From Flavobacterium lacustre (lineage in GTDB: Bacteria > Bacteroidota > Bacteroidia > Flavobacteriales > Flavobacteriaceae): 64,000 nt of DNA. The notes beneath the pieces were generated by a model that made no database searches, had not been told where the DNA came from, and saw only the letters and a program-made list of their open reading frames with translations. The translations under genes and the position numbers were made by a program. Within the stretch, counting starts at the first letter, position 1, and every line of letters starts with the position of its first letter. Of this stretch, positions 37,337 through 45,609 are shown in pieces. The stretch lies in assembly GCF_027474525.2 (NCBI RefSeq), contig NZ_CP114882.2:2790001-2854000 (forward strand). Reading direction: 5' to 3'.

Positions 37337-38260
37337 TTAAAATCTCTTCATCCTATTATCCAATACCTTGAGATACTTCTCTTTCATACTATCAGACAAA
37401 AAAGACACTTCTACAAGTTCGGTCCATTTAGACAGACTTTTATTCATATCATATAAAATGGTAGTAACCGTTTTATCATTAAGCCCTAAGCGGTCTTTTG
37501 CATAATAATCTATCAGTTCCGTTGATTTGAAATTGCTCTTTTTACCTTTGAGTGATAGTGCTAATTCTTCCTGCGGATTTTTAATGGAAATAGAGGAATT
37601 TAAAAAGTCATAAACTGGGGTCAAAGTTGTTTTTCCAGCTTTTGTAATTACCGAAAAGTTCTTTAAATGCATATCCTCATTACCTGTTATAAAACAGAAT
37701 AAAATTCTTTTAAAAAAATCTGCTTTCTCAATAGCAGGAAAGGTGCAGTATTCGTCAATTACTTTGACTAACTTTTCCATAGTATAATCATACTTGGTAT
37801 CTCTTGAACTTTCTGTTAGTTGTGCAAAATCCTCAGTAGCGTATTTTTTTCCTTTACTGTATCTGTCAAATCGTTTTATAAAATAAGAAAGGCTGCCATC
37901 TTTTGAATAAACCAATCCATGAAGAGGTACATCAAGCCCGTACACTTTTGCCATTTTCATGGTTACATCTTCATTTTCTGGTAGTTCAGGAAAAATATCA
38001 CTTTGAGGTTTTATAATATAGTTGCCAAACTGATCTACAATTTCAAATTGTTGATTTGCCACTGAAATAACTGCACTTAACTTAGGTTGTACACCTTGAA
38101 TAGATAATTTCTTGGCACGATTTGCAGCCTCTTGTCTTTGTTCGGCTGCGGTAAATGGTAAATCATGTAATGTAGTAAGTTTAGGAGCAATCATCCGAAG
38201 TCCTTTTTCACTGTATTTTTCAGTTCCACATAATTCGTAAGTTATTGGACATCTATTCAT
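37337..38260 (-). CDS. hipT: HipT-like Ser/Thr kinase toxin (HipA family)
   Basis: A 307-residue HipA-family kinase without the N-terminal subdomain. LSIQGVQPKLSAV (Ser 53) is the Gly-rich autophosphorylation loop region, YFIKRFDR holds a nucleotide-binding Lys, NEDMHLKNF (Asp 196, Asn 201) is the catalytic loop and VYDFLNS (Asp 218) binds metal. The missing N-terminal subdomain is encoded separately just upstream (8-bp overlap), as in HipBST modules where HipT phosphorylates an aminoacyl-tRNA synthetase. The tRNA synthetase target is known for E. coli HipT and is only inferred here. Confidence 0.85.
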   Translation of the reverse strand: MNRCPITYELCGTEKYSEKGLRMIAPKLTTLHDLPFTAAEQRQEAANRAKKLSIQGVQPKLSAVISVANQQFEIVDQFGNYIIKPQSDIFPELPENEDVTMKMAKVYGLDVPLHGLVYSKDGSLSYFIKRFDRYSKGKKYATEDFAQLTESSRDTKYDYTMEKLVKVIDEYCTFPAIEKADFFKRILFCFITGNEDMHLKNFSVITKAGKTTLTPVYDFLNSSISIKNPQEELALSLKGKKSNFKSTELIDYYAKDRLGLNDKTVTTILYDMNKSLSKWTELVEVSFLSDSMKEKYLKVLDNRMKRF

Positions 38261-38567
38261 CTTTCCATTCTTTTACCGTTACTGCCCCTACTAAATCATT
38301 TCCAGTTGCAATTAGTTGTGCGAAATAATCATTTTTATCAATTTTACCGATTTTTAAAAGCCCTTCCAGCATAATCCCTTCTGGCAATAATCCTTCAAAA
38401 AAAGAAGGGAATTTGGCAAATGAATATATTTTAGTGCTCAATGGCATTGTCAATGATACCGGTTCTCCCGCATAATTGTCATCATAGGCAAATTCATAGC
38501 CTCCAATAGTATTCTCACTCAATATTCCTGCTCGTTTATTATGAACAAATATGATTGCTTTTTTCAT
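38253..38567 (-). CDS. hipS: HipS-like antitoxin (HipA N-terminal subdomain protein)
   Basis: A 104-residue protein matching the HipA N-terminal subdomain, with FVHNKRAGILSE, VSLTMPLSTKIYS, FPSFFEGLLPEG and TGNDLVGAVTV. It overlaps hipT by 8 bp and follows the HTH gene after 2 bp. In the E. coli HipBST system the equivalent small protein neutralises HipT, so I infer an antitoxin role. Confidence 0.85.
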   Translation of the reverse strand: MKKAIIFVHNKRAGILSENTIGGYEFAYDDNYAGEPVSLTMPLSTKIYSFAKFPSFFEGLLPEGIMLEGLLKIGKIDKNDYFAQLIATGNDLVGAVTVKEWKDE

Positions 38568-38569
38568 AA

Positions 38570-38779
38570 TTATTTATTGATTGGACTTTTAAACTGGATT
38601 TCAATGTTTAATACTTTTAAAACAGCTAAAAGATTATTCCAACTAACCGCTTCTTTATTTTTTTCAATATTAAAAAGGGTAGTTTTCCCTACTCCTGCAA
38701 GATTAGCCAACTGTAATTGTGTTAATCCTGCTTGCTTGCGATGCTCTTTTATGAAGAGACCTAAATCAAAATCATTCAT
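38570..38779 (-). CDS. hipB: HipB-like HTH antitoxin/repressor
   Basis: A 69-residue XRE-type helix-turn-helix protein: LGLFIKEHRKQAGLTQLQLANLAGVGKTTLFNIE, the classic recognition arrangement. It is the first gene of the hipB-hipS-hipT operon. Three operator-like palindromes lie in the 175 bp before it, consistent with autorepression. Confidence 0.88.
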   Translation of the reverse strand: MNDFDLGLFIKEHRKQAGLTQLQLANLAGVGKTTLFNIEKNKEAVSWNNLLAVLKVLNIEIQFKSPINK

Positions 38780-38781
38780 TT

Positions 38782-38801
38782 TTTACCGTTTTAGCAGTAA
38801 A
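38782..38801. promoter_or_regulatory. Candidate HipB operator 1
   Basis: TTTACCG-N6-CAGTAAA directly before the hipB ATG. It shares the half-sites TTACYG/CRGTAA and the 6-bp spacer with the two palindromes further upstream. Confidence 0.65.
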
Positions 38802-38854
38802 AGTAAACAAATATACCGTACAATATGAACTAATTTAAATAAAACTGCATTTTT

Positions 38855-38872
38855 TTACTGTTATGACGGTAA
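38855..38872. promoter_or_regulatory. Candidate HipB operator 2
   Basis: TTACTG-TTATGA-CGGTAA, 73 bp from operator 1 (start to start), in the hipB promoter region. Confidence 0.65.
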
Positions 38873-38925
38873 TTTTAATACAAATAACAGTAAATAGACC
38901 TAAACAAGAAACATAAAAAGCAATT

Positions 38926-38943
38926 TTACTGCTATGGCGGTAA
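38926..38943. promoter_or_regulatory. Candidate HipB operator 3
   Basis: TTACTG-CTATGG-CGGTAA, 71 bp from operator 2 and just past the stop of the upstream DnaC-like gene. The near-equal spacing of about 72 bp (seven helical turns) would allow looping between bound dimers. Confidence 0.65.
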
Positions 38944-38954
38944 TTTTAAGAAAT

Positions 38955-39716
38955 CTATTTTCTATTACTTGTTCCTTTGAATTCTATAAAATTAAATGCT
39001 TCGAATAATCTATCATAATTTCTGTCTCCATATCGCCCAAAACCTTCTATAGCTTGATACATATCTCCATTAAATTCAGATTCATAATTGCATAAAATAA
39101 CAGTCCTAAAGTTTTTGCATTCACTTCTTTTATATAAAATATCTTTGAACAAATCGACTTTCCCATAATTGGAAGCCTCTCTTTCATTTTTAACATCATC
39201 AAAAACTCTGAAACTTTTGCTATATTTAATAATTACATCATTCCTAGACATGTTATTACAACTTTCAAATTCTTCTACAATATCCAAGGTATTATGCATT
39301 CTTACAGGTTGTTGATCAAAATTTAAGCTACACTTACAAATTAAAGAAACTATCGTTTTCATTATCGAAGTTTTCCCAACACCGACACCACCTACAATTA
39401 GTAATCCTTTTTTCAATGAAATTTCACAATTGGGAACAGGATAAAATAAAGGTGAATTGTAAAATTTGGAAGATTGTAAAAAATAATACATGACTGTATA
39501 AACAAACGCTTTTGATTCATAAGAAATTATAAATTTCCTTTTATTTACTATTTCATATTCAATTATAAAAAAATTCCAAAGAACAAGTGGAGTCAATGAC
39601 GGCAGAAATTTAGGAAAACGCCCATTAACCGTTACACCGGCATTTAATTCTTTATATTGAACATCCTTGAATTTTATGATATAATCAGAAACAGAATAAA
39701 TATTACGATGATCCAT
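38955..39716 (-). CDS. DnaC-like P-loop ATPase (helicase loader)
   Basis: A 253-residue protein with Walker A GGVGVGKTS (109-117), a Walker-B-like FRVFDDV near 168 and a sensor-like VILCNYES near 210. The layout is that of DnaC/IstB-type AAA+ proteins from mobile elements, which load a replicative helicase. It starts in a TAATG overlap with the replisome-organizer-like gene, so the two form a replication module. Loader function is inferred from fold and context. Confidence 0.75.
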   Translation of the reverse strand: MDHRNIYSVSDYIIKFKDVQYKELNAGVTVNGRFPKFLPSLTPLVLWNFFIIEYEIVNKRKFIISYESKAFVYTVMYYFLQSSKFYNSPLFYPVPNCEISLKKGLLIVGGVGVGKTSIMKTIVSLICKCSLNFDQQPVRMHNTLDIVEEFESCNNMSRNDVIIKYSKSFRVFDDVKNEREASNYGKVDLFKDILYKRSECKNFRTVILCNYESEFNGDMYQAIEGFGRYGDRNYDRLFEAFNFIEFKGTSNRK

Positions 39717-40372
39717 TATGGTCTATTTTTACTTAAAGGAAGTTTCTCTGTAAACTTGGGAAACAGAACCCAACTCTTGAGTTTGAACTCTAAATTCCAA
39801 TTTTTTTCTTCCTCAAATTTCAGCAGCCCGGTTTGCCTATTTTCAGTACTCCAATAATCATAAAATTTATTTATATGAACTTTAGAAAATGCATTTGAAA
39901 ATTTTAAAATTTCATTTTTAAAAAATTCTTTTCTTTCTTCAATTTCTTTTTTTTCTTTATTCTTCTTATTTGTTGTGGTTTGTTCTAGGTTGGATTGTGA
40001 TTTGTTTGTGGTTAGATATGGAATTTGTTTGTGGTTTAAGTCTGAACTATTATTGTAAACTGCTGATTTTAACAGCTTCAACCTAGTAAATTTGTTCGTG
40101 GAAGTAACTTCTATGTAGGAAGTGTTTTTCAATTTCAATAATGATTCACGAACTTTGAATTCTGTCATCAATAATTCTTTACTCAACTTACTAATTGAAG
40201 TGATATGTTCTCCTTCAAAGATCTCTATTCCTCGCCATTTTGCAGGTGCATAATTGGCTTTTATGAGTAAATGAATATAAATTCGAAAAACATCGGGATG
40301 ATCATACCATTCCCAATCCAATATTGATCTAAATAATTTTACAAATCCATTATTTGTTATAAGATTTTCCAT
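39716..40372 (-). CDS. Replisome-organizer-like DNA-binding protein
   Basis: A 218-residue protein. Its N-terminus (GFVKLFRSILDWEWYDHPDVFRIYIHLLIKANY) matches the winged-helix domain of phage replication initiators of the replisome-organizer type. The middle is a low-complexity K/E/N linker and the C-terminus (FYDYWSTENRQTGLLKFEEEKNWNLEFKLKSW) has the DnaD-like ending often seen in such proteins. It should bind an element origin and recruit the DnaC-like loader encoded next. The two reading frames overlap in TAATG. Confidence 0.75.
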   Translation of the reverse strand: MENLITNNGFVKLFRSILDWEWYDHPDVFRIYIHLLIKANYAPAKWRGIEIFEGEHITSISKLSKELLMTEFKVRESLLKLKNTSYIEVTSTNKFTRLKLLKSAVYNNSSDLNHKQIPYLTTNKSQSNLEQTTTNKKNKEKKEIEERKEFFKNEILKFSNAFSKVHINKFYDYWSTENRQTGLLKFEEEKNWNLEFKLKSWVLFPKFTEKLPLSKNRP

Positions 40373-40378
40373 GATTAC

Positions 40379-40783
40379 TTATTTAAAATAAACTACTGTA
40401 CTTGAATTCACATCGAAATATGGTTTCAATCCATTAACATTTAAAGGCATATTTTTAACTGGATAATACCTTTTAATAATTTTAGCTTCTAAATTCTTAA
40501 TATCACTTTTAGTAGCAGGTTTATTAGCTTCAGGAGTAAATAAACTTTCAGCTAATTTTACAACTGCTACTCCAGCTACAGTATTTCCTACCCCTGCCAA
40601 ACTCATTGTTTCAATTTTCGTTGGCTCTTTGCTTTTTATATCCGGCACACTTAATCCAGTTTTAATATTTTTCAGCATAAAAGCTCTAGTCCTACAACTA
40701 TTACTGCAATACTTTTGTACTACTCTTCTTTTAGGAATATAGTCTTTACCACAATTATGGCATGTGTATGAATATTTATCCAT
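40379..40783 (-). CDS. Small zinc-ribbon protein of mobile elements
   Basis: A 134-residue protein with an N-terminal zinc motif C8-X2-C11-X14-C26-X3-C30 (CHNCG ... KYCSNSCR). The middle has a short hydrophobic stretch (AGVGNTVAGVAVVKLAES). The gene is 6 bp before the replisome-organizer-like gene. I know similar small zinc proteins from Bacteroidota mobile elements, but not their role. Confidence 0.65.
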   Translation of the reverse strand: MDKYSYTCHNCGKDYIPKRRVVQKYCSNSCRTRAFMLKNIKTGLSVPDIKSKEPTKIETMSLAGVGNTVAGVAVVKLAESLFTPEANKPATKSDIKNLEAKIIKRYYPVKNMPLNVNGLKPYFDVNSSTVVYFK

Positions 40784-40835
40784 GATGCGTAATTTTTACG
40801 TTAGTTTTACGGTTAAATCAACTTTAATGCTGAGT

Positions 40836-41123
40836 TTATCGCCTGTACTGTAATGATTTTACCTCATTTAAAGCTTTTTCTAAACTTTCATTGGTAATTA
40901 AAATTCTATTACCAATTTTAAAAGCTTTCAAATATCCTTTTTCAATATAATTTCTAACGGTTAGGGTACTAACTTTTAACTCGGCGGAAGTTTCCTTAAT
41001 TGTGTAGTGTTTTTTTCTTTCTTTTGCAGATTCTTTCTTTAAATAAAATTCCTGAATAGCTGTGTCTAAGGAAGATTTAATTATTTCTTCCAAGGTTTCT
41101 GGTGTAGTGATTACTAGTTTCAT
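40836..41123 (-). CDS. Excisionase-like HTH protein
   Basis: A 95-residue protein. The C-terminal half is a MerR/excisionase-type helix-turn-helix (YTIKETSAELKVSTLTVRNYIEKGYLKAFKIGNRILI). The N-terminal half is a short helix-rich extension. Such genes near an integrase usually encode recombination directionality factors, so excision control is inferred. Confidence 0.78.
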   Translation of the reverse strand: MKLVITTPETLEEIIKSSLDTAIQEFYLKKESAKERKKHYTIKETSAELKVSTLTVRNYIEKGYLKAFKIGNRILITNESLEKALNEVKSLQYRR

Positions 41124-41333
41124 AATAATTTAATTATGCAAACTTCCTTAATGTATGAGGGTGAATTTGCTTGTTTATAATATTGTAAAACTACAAGCAG
41201 AAGAAACTATTTAATATATCAAAAATCTATTTTATATTACAACTAAAAAAAAATAAAATAATTGACTATCAGCATTTTAAAAAAAATAATTATATAAAAA
41301 TCTATTAAAAAACTATTTAGACTTTATCTGAAT

Positions 41334-42437
41334 TTACATTTTAATGTATATTTTCTTTTGTTTAGCAAAAAATTCATCAATTATAACTAACTCCGGCTCA
41401 TCATTAAAATCAAATTTAGTTTTCATGTGATTAGTTCTAAAATTTTCCGTTATTGGAGATTCATTAATTAAAAACTTTGACTGTAAAAATTTAAAGGATT
41501 CATCCTTATAATGCAAAATCAGATAATCCTTAAAATGAAAAAATATCCTGCCAATAAAATTTTGTTTTTTTGATGATTTTAGCGGGATCATTTCGTTATT
41601 TCCAATAATCATGCAGGAATAGAAATATGACCAACCATAAGAAAATAGGTTATTCATTTTAAGAAAATTATATAGATTAAAAAGAAATGGAAGATTATCT
41701 CCTATATAAGTGTCACTTATCATTACTTGGGTGTCATAATAATATTTATTATGAAAATTGGTTCTCATCTCAATTTCTTTATTTAATTGACCAATTTCAC
41801 TTTTTAGATCTTCAATTTCACTTTTTTTAAGAATCTTTAAATTTTCATTTTGTAATTTATAATTTGATTCTAAAGAAATCTTTTCTAGTGCATGGTTTCC
41901 TAGTAATCTTGTTAATCCCTTTTCAAAATTTAGCCAATCCCAAGTGTATCGATCTATTTTACACTTTTCATTTAAAAAATCGAAATATATTTTTGACTTT
42001 GAAATATAATTTAATATCAAATGATACTTTCTACTATTCTCCCTAATGTTCAATAGGTGACCCTCAACAATAAAATTTTTAGTTTTTTTGAAATCATAAA
42101 TATCTAAAATATATTTTGCGAGATTATTTAATTCATCTTTTTCATTTACAGCGTCAAGAGACATATTTGAAGCGTAATCCTTGGCTTCTTGAATTATATA
42201 AGAGAAATAATTACTTGTAGAAACACTGATTTCATTTTTTATTTTGATAAACTCCGATAAAATATGAACAATTTTAATTTCATCTGATTTAATCTCATCT
42301 AAATCCATTTTAGACTCCTTAAAAATCGCTTCTACTAATACATCGCCTTCACTCTTCCCAATTAAAAATTCATTAATTATATAGTCTTCTAATCTTTCAA
42401 CTCCAAGCTTTTTAGCGATACTATCTCTATCCATCAT
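41334..42437 (-). CDS. Hypothetical island protein beside the integrase
   Basis: A 367-residue protein of no recognised family. The N-terminal half is helical, a coiled coil lies near 195-240 (KILKKSEIEDLKSEIGQLNKEIEMR), and the C-terminal part contains LFSYGWSYFYSCMIIGNNEMI. It carries no signal peptide or clear enzyme motif. The start could be Met 1 or Met 2. It sits between the integrase and the excisionase-like gene, a place often used by element-specific regulators. Confidence 0.6.
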   Translation of the reverse strand: MMDRDSIAKKLGVERLEDYIINEFLIGKSEGDVLVEAIFKESKMDLDEIKSDEIKIVHILSEFIKIKNEISVSTSNYFSYIIQEAKDYASNMSLDAVNEKDELNNLAKYILDIYDFKKTKNFIVEGHLLNIRENSRKYHLILNYISKSKIYFDFLNEKCKIDRYTWDWLNFEKGLTRLLGNHALEKISLESNYKLQNENLKILKKSEIEDLKSEIGQLNKEIEMRTNFHNKYYYDTQVMISDTYIGDNLPFLFNLYNFLKMNNLFSYGWSYFYSCMIIGNNEMIPLKSSKKQNFIGRIFFHFKDYLILHYKDESFKFLQSKFLINESPITENFRTNHMKTKFDFNDEPELVIIDEFFAKQKKIYIKM

Positions 42438-42494
42438 TTAAGATTAAATTAAATTGTTCTGTTTGAAATTTAAATAATCTTTTTTAATTATTAA

Positions 42495-43758
42495 TTAATT
42501 CCCGGAAATTTTCTTCAATGGAATTTCAATATTAAAAACTTCATCCATTGCTTCTTTCTTTTCAGGTTCGCTAATTTGATAATACTGATTAAGTGTTTTC
42601 ATATCATTGTGTCCGGTAATAGATGCTATCAACTTATCACTTTTACCTTGCCTTTTCATCATTGTGATAAATGTTCTACGAGCAGTATGAGTACTTATTC
42701 TATCGTAAAAAAACATATCTTCCTTTATGTTTTCCTTACCTTTAGTCGTCACTTTCTGGACCTTATGATTGTATTTTAATTCCTGAAAAACATCTTTTAT
42801 ATATTCATTTTGTTTCTGATTTGCAATTAAGGGAAGTTTGTAATCATATTTTAACAAAATATATCTTGAAATACTAGTTAAAGGAATTTCTCTAGCCTCT
42901 TTAGTTTCGTCTTTATCTTCTTTAAGAATAATAAAATTGTCAGTTACATTAGTTTTAGTAATTAAAGAAAGTTCTCCAAATCTCATTCCTGTAACACATG
43001 CAAATACAAAAACATCTCTTACTCTTTCAAGTTTACTACTTTCGAATTGGTGTTGCATCAATTTATTTAAATCTTCGATTGTCAATGCAATTTGATTAGT
43101 TATTACCCTATCAACTTTCTTAAATTCTATAAAAGCATCATTATAAGTATAATTTTTCTTTCTTGCCCAAAACATAAATGTTTTAAAAAGACCTAAATTT
43201 CTGGAATAAGTATTGTTGATATGCTTTAAATCGTCCATGCAATAAGAGGTAAATTCTCTATGAAAAAAATCATTAATATTACTAAACGTAAATTTATACT
43301 TTTTAGCAATTTCAAATTTTTTAAGAATATTTTTTATATTATCGTATCTTTTGATAGTAGCTTCCGACCATTCTTTTCCCTTCTTCTTCTCTGACATAAA
43401 TTCATCATAAGCTTCAAAAAAAATGTTCTTTCCGGCTGCTACTTTTTTAAACTCTAAATCAAATGCTTTTTTTAAAATTTTAGAAGTAAATGGTTCGTTG
43501 ATTCTTTTTGTATAAACTTTCAGTTTCAAGGAATAAATCAGAATAACGATTTAACTGTTTCTTTATACTTTCTGAAAATTTTGATTTATTTTTACCACTA
43601 GTGTAGACAAATCTATTTTCAAAATCCCAATTCTTTGGAATTATTTTTTCTCCGGCTGAATAAACAAATTTTTTGTTCTCTTCTTTGAAAAAACAGGAAA
43701 ATAAAATCAGTGTTTCATTTTCGGATTTTGGTTCTTTTAAGTTAAATGTGTATTTCAT
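42495..43758 (-). pseudogene. Tyrosine recombinase (integrase), apparent frameshift
   Basis: Two overlapping frames together make one phage-type integrase of about 420 residues. The N-terminal piece (43758 to about 43480) has the arm-binding start MKYTFNLKEPKSENET. The C-terminal piece has the core domain, with the catalytic Arg in VTGMRFGELS, HTARRTF, the GH box in SITGHNDM and the nucleophile Tyr in LNQYYQ. The join falls in a run of five A (minus strand) near 43506-43510; removing one A fuses the frames into a natural sequence (LYKRINEPFTS). Either the integrase is disabled or the run is a sequencing error. The catalytic residues are intact. Confidence 0.85.
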
Positions 43759-43760
43759 TC

Positions 43761-43780
43761 AGTTGACAGTTTAGTTGACA
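43761..43780 (+). promoter_or_regulatory. Candidate right arm-type integrase sites
   Basis: Two copies of AGTTGACA (43761-43768 and 43773-43780), 12 bp apart, ending 2 bp before the integrase start codon. They match the pair at 23449 in sequence, spacing and orientation. Their position also suggests integrase autoregulation. Confidence 0.55.
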
Positions 43781-43901
43781 ATTTTGCTGTATTAGGTTAT
43801 AAAAACAGCATAATAACAAATATAACAAATTCAATTAAAATAGGCTCTAACGCCTCATTATTAGTTGTTAACACATAATTCCAGTATATAAAACGCAATA
43901 G

Positions 43902-43928
43902 TCGGCGACTCCACAAAAAAACCTGTAA
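43902..43928 (+). repeat. attR core (direct repeat, right copy)
   Basis: 27 bp identical to 23393-23419. It is a displaced copy of the ssrA 3' end without the rest of the tmRNA, which marks the right island boundary. Confidence 0.93.
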
Positions 43929-43944
43929 ATATTTAATTTACAGG
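43922..43944. terminator. Original chromosomal ssrA terminator (now at attR)
   Basis: A perfect 9-bp stem CCTGTAAAT/ATTTACAGG with a 5-nt loop and a T7 run. It was probably the ssrA terminator before integration. It can now also stop minus-strand transcripts from the cupin operon, because an A run lies on its other side. Confidence 0.88.
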
Positions 43945-44049
43945 TTTTTTTATTTTTAATGCCTTTATCTGGACAATTTAAAAACCATTTTTAGATAATT
44001 TGAAACTCTTAGTCCTGTGACTTTATAACTCCTTTTTTAGCTATATTTT

Positions 44050-44511
44050 CTATTTTTTTGAACTGGTATATTCTTCATCAGTTACGGCTTCTAACCAAAC
44101 TGGCGGCCCATTTTGGGTATTTGTTATTGCAACTTGAACAAAATAATTGTCTACACTGGCACCATGCCAATGTTGAATATTTGGCGGACATTTGATTACA
44201 TCCCCTTTATAAAGTATTTTTTTAGGTTGCCCTTTTTCCTGATAATACCCAATTCCATCGGTAGCCAACAAAATTTGTCCGCCCGGATGAAGATGCCATT
44301 TTGTTCTTGCTCCAGGTTCAAAGGTTACATTTCCTACTGAGGTTGGATTTAGGCTATCAGCAGCTATAAGTATTTGTAAATAAGCTGTACCTGTAAAATT
44401 AGCATTGGTAATTTTTTCTCCTTTTGGGAAAAGGATTTCTTTTTTTTGTGCTTTACAAGAAAATGCAAATACACCCATAAACAATATTCCGGCTATGTTT
44501 TTAAGCTTCAT
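44050..44511 (-). CDS. Cupin-domain lipoprotein
   Basis: A 153-residue protein with a lipoprotein signal (FAFSC, Cys at 19). The cupin barrel has metal-binding-type motifs: KWHLHPGGQILLATDGIGYYQE and IQHWHGASVDN. It resembles the small secreted cupins found beside carboxymuconolactone-decarboxylase-like proteins. It is the last gene of the nine-gene cluster and starts 11 bp after the alpha/beta hydrolase. Substrate unknown. Confidence 0.82.
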   Translation of the reverse strand: MKLKNIAGILFMGVFAFSCKAQKKEILFPKGEKITNANFTGTAYLQILIAADSLNPTSVGNVTFEPGARTKWHLHPGGQILLATDGIGYYQEKGQPKKILYKGDVIKCPPNIQHWHGASVDNYFVQVAITNTQNGPPVWLEAVTDEEYTSSKK

Positions 44512-44522
44512 CTTTTTATATT

Positions 44523-45584
44523 TTAAAGATTAATTTGGTAAAAATTAACCAATTTATTTACCGCTTGCAATACGTATTCAGGTTTCCAATAGGTTTCTAT
44601 ATGAGTAGACCCGTTTATAAGAAATAGTTCTTTGTTTTTTGCATTGGTAGCTTTGTTGAAAGCATCGTCAGTCATATAAAAACTGTCGGCTTTACTGCCC
44701 GCTATCATTAATAATGGTTGGTTTATTAAGTCCATATTGGTAGCGGCATCAAATGTCATTAAATCCATCAAACTACTTTTGGTGTATTTAAAGGTTGAAT
44801 TTGGATGTGCATGTGTTTTGCCATAATACTCAAATCCTTCACGATATAAATCGAACGGTAGTGCTGCTATTTGTTTATCCGTAAGTTGTGTATCGCCTAC
44901 GTAGATAACTTTGCCACCTGCAGCTTCTTGGGCACGGGCATCTGAAGCTTGTTTTAATCGTTCTTGAATTGTTGAAAATTGAGAGTTCATAAACCCGTTA
45001 CGTCTTACTACCCCTGAATTGAACATACTTACTGTAGCTATTGCTTTAAATCGTTTATCTGATTGTGCTGCTTTTAATGAATAACCGCCACCTCCGCAAA
45101 TTCCGAGTAATCCAAGTTTTGCAGTGTCAACCCCTTTATATTGAGAAATAAAGTCGGCCATGGCGTAAATGTCTTCAATTCGGTTTGCCGGTTTATCTAC
45201 ATTACGAGGCTCGCCACCGCTTCCACCTTGGTAAGCAGCATCTGCTGTAATGGTGATATAACCCTGTTCTGCTAATCGTTGTGCGTATAAGCCTGCTACT
45301 TGTTCTTTTACACCTCCATTAGGATGGGCAATAACAACCGCAGGATATTTCTTTGAAACATCGTAGTTAGCCGGAGTGTAAACATTAGCTACTATTGTAA
45401 TCTCTTTAATTTTATAAGTAACAGGATGAATGTTTACTTTTCCTACTTCATTTTTTGTAATAGCTCCTTCATACACAAGAGTGTATGGATTTTGTTTTAC
45501 TTCCTTTTGAGTAGTTTGAGCATTTGATATATTTATATCTGCTATTGACATTACTAATGCGATTATTGATACTATATTTTTCAT
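44523..45584 (-). CDS. Exported alpha/beta hydrolase (dienelactone-hydrolase-like)
   Basis: A 353-residue protein with a signal peptide ending ISNAQ. It has the alpha/beta hydrolase fold with a nucleophile-elbow-like LLGICGGGGYSLKAA (Cys in the nucleophile position, as in dienelactone hydrolases) and NGSTHIETY as the His region. It is close to the YcjY/acetyl-xylan-esterase-like proteins of Bacteroidota. It lies 25 bp after the CMD gene. Substrate unknown. Confidence 0.8.
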   Translation of the reverse strand: MKNIVSIIALVMSIADINISNAQTTQKEVKQNPYTLVYEGAITKNEVGKVNIHPVTYKIKEITIVANVYTPANYDVSKKYPAVVIAHPNGGVKEQVAGLYAQRLAEQGYITITADAAYQGGSGGEPRNVDKPANRIEDIYAMADFISQYKGVDTAKLGLLGICGGGGYSLKAAQSDKRFKAIATVSMFNSGVVRRNGFMNSQFSTIQERLKQASDARAQEAAGGKVIYVGDTQLTDKQIAALPFDLYREGFEYYGKTHAHPNSTFKYTKSSLMDLMTFDAATNMDLINQPLLMIAGSKADSFYMTDDAFNKATNAKNKELFLINGSTHIETYWKPEYVLQAVNKLVNFYQINL

Positions 45585-45609
45585 CTCTTCTATTTTAAAA
45601 TTATTGAAA

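Larger units (their letters stand above)
23393..43928. mobile_element. ssrA-integrated genomic island with replication and defence genes
   Basis: A 27-bp perfect direct repeat (23393-23419 and 43902-43928) flanks 20.5 kb. Between the copies lie a tyrosine integrase, an excisionase-like HTH, replication proteins and several anti-phage-type modules, all on the minus strand. Left of the repeat is an intact ssrA; right of it is an ordinary chromosomal gene cluster. No relaxase, conjugation, terminase, capsid or tail gene is visible, so it is neither a complete phage nor a self-transmissible ICE. A phage-satellite-like life style is my inference. Confidence 0.9.

Noticed and set aside
38782..38943. 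Repeats as a short CRISPR array
   Set aside because: Only three imperfect palindromes with unrelated 50-bp intervals and no cas genes. They fit operators.
39716..40783. Replication proteins as a plasmid Rep module
   Set aside because: The winged-helix plus DnaC-like pair fits phage-type initiation, and the element is integrated. No iterons or par genes are seen.
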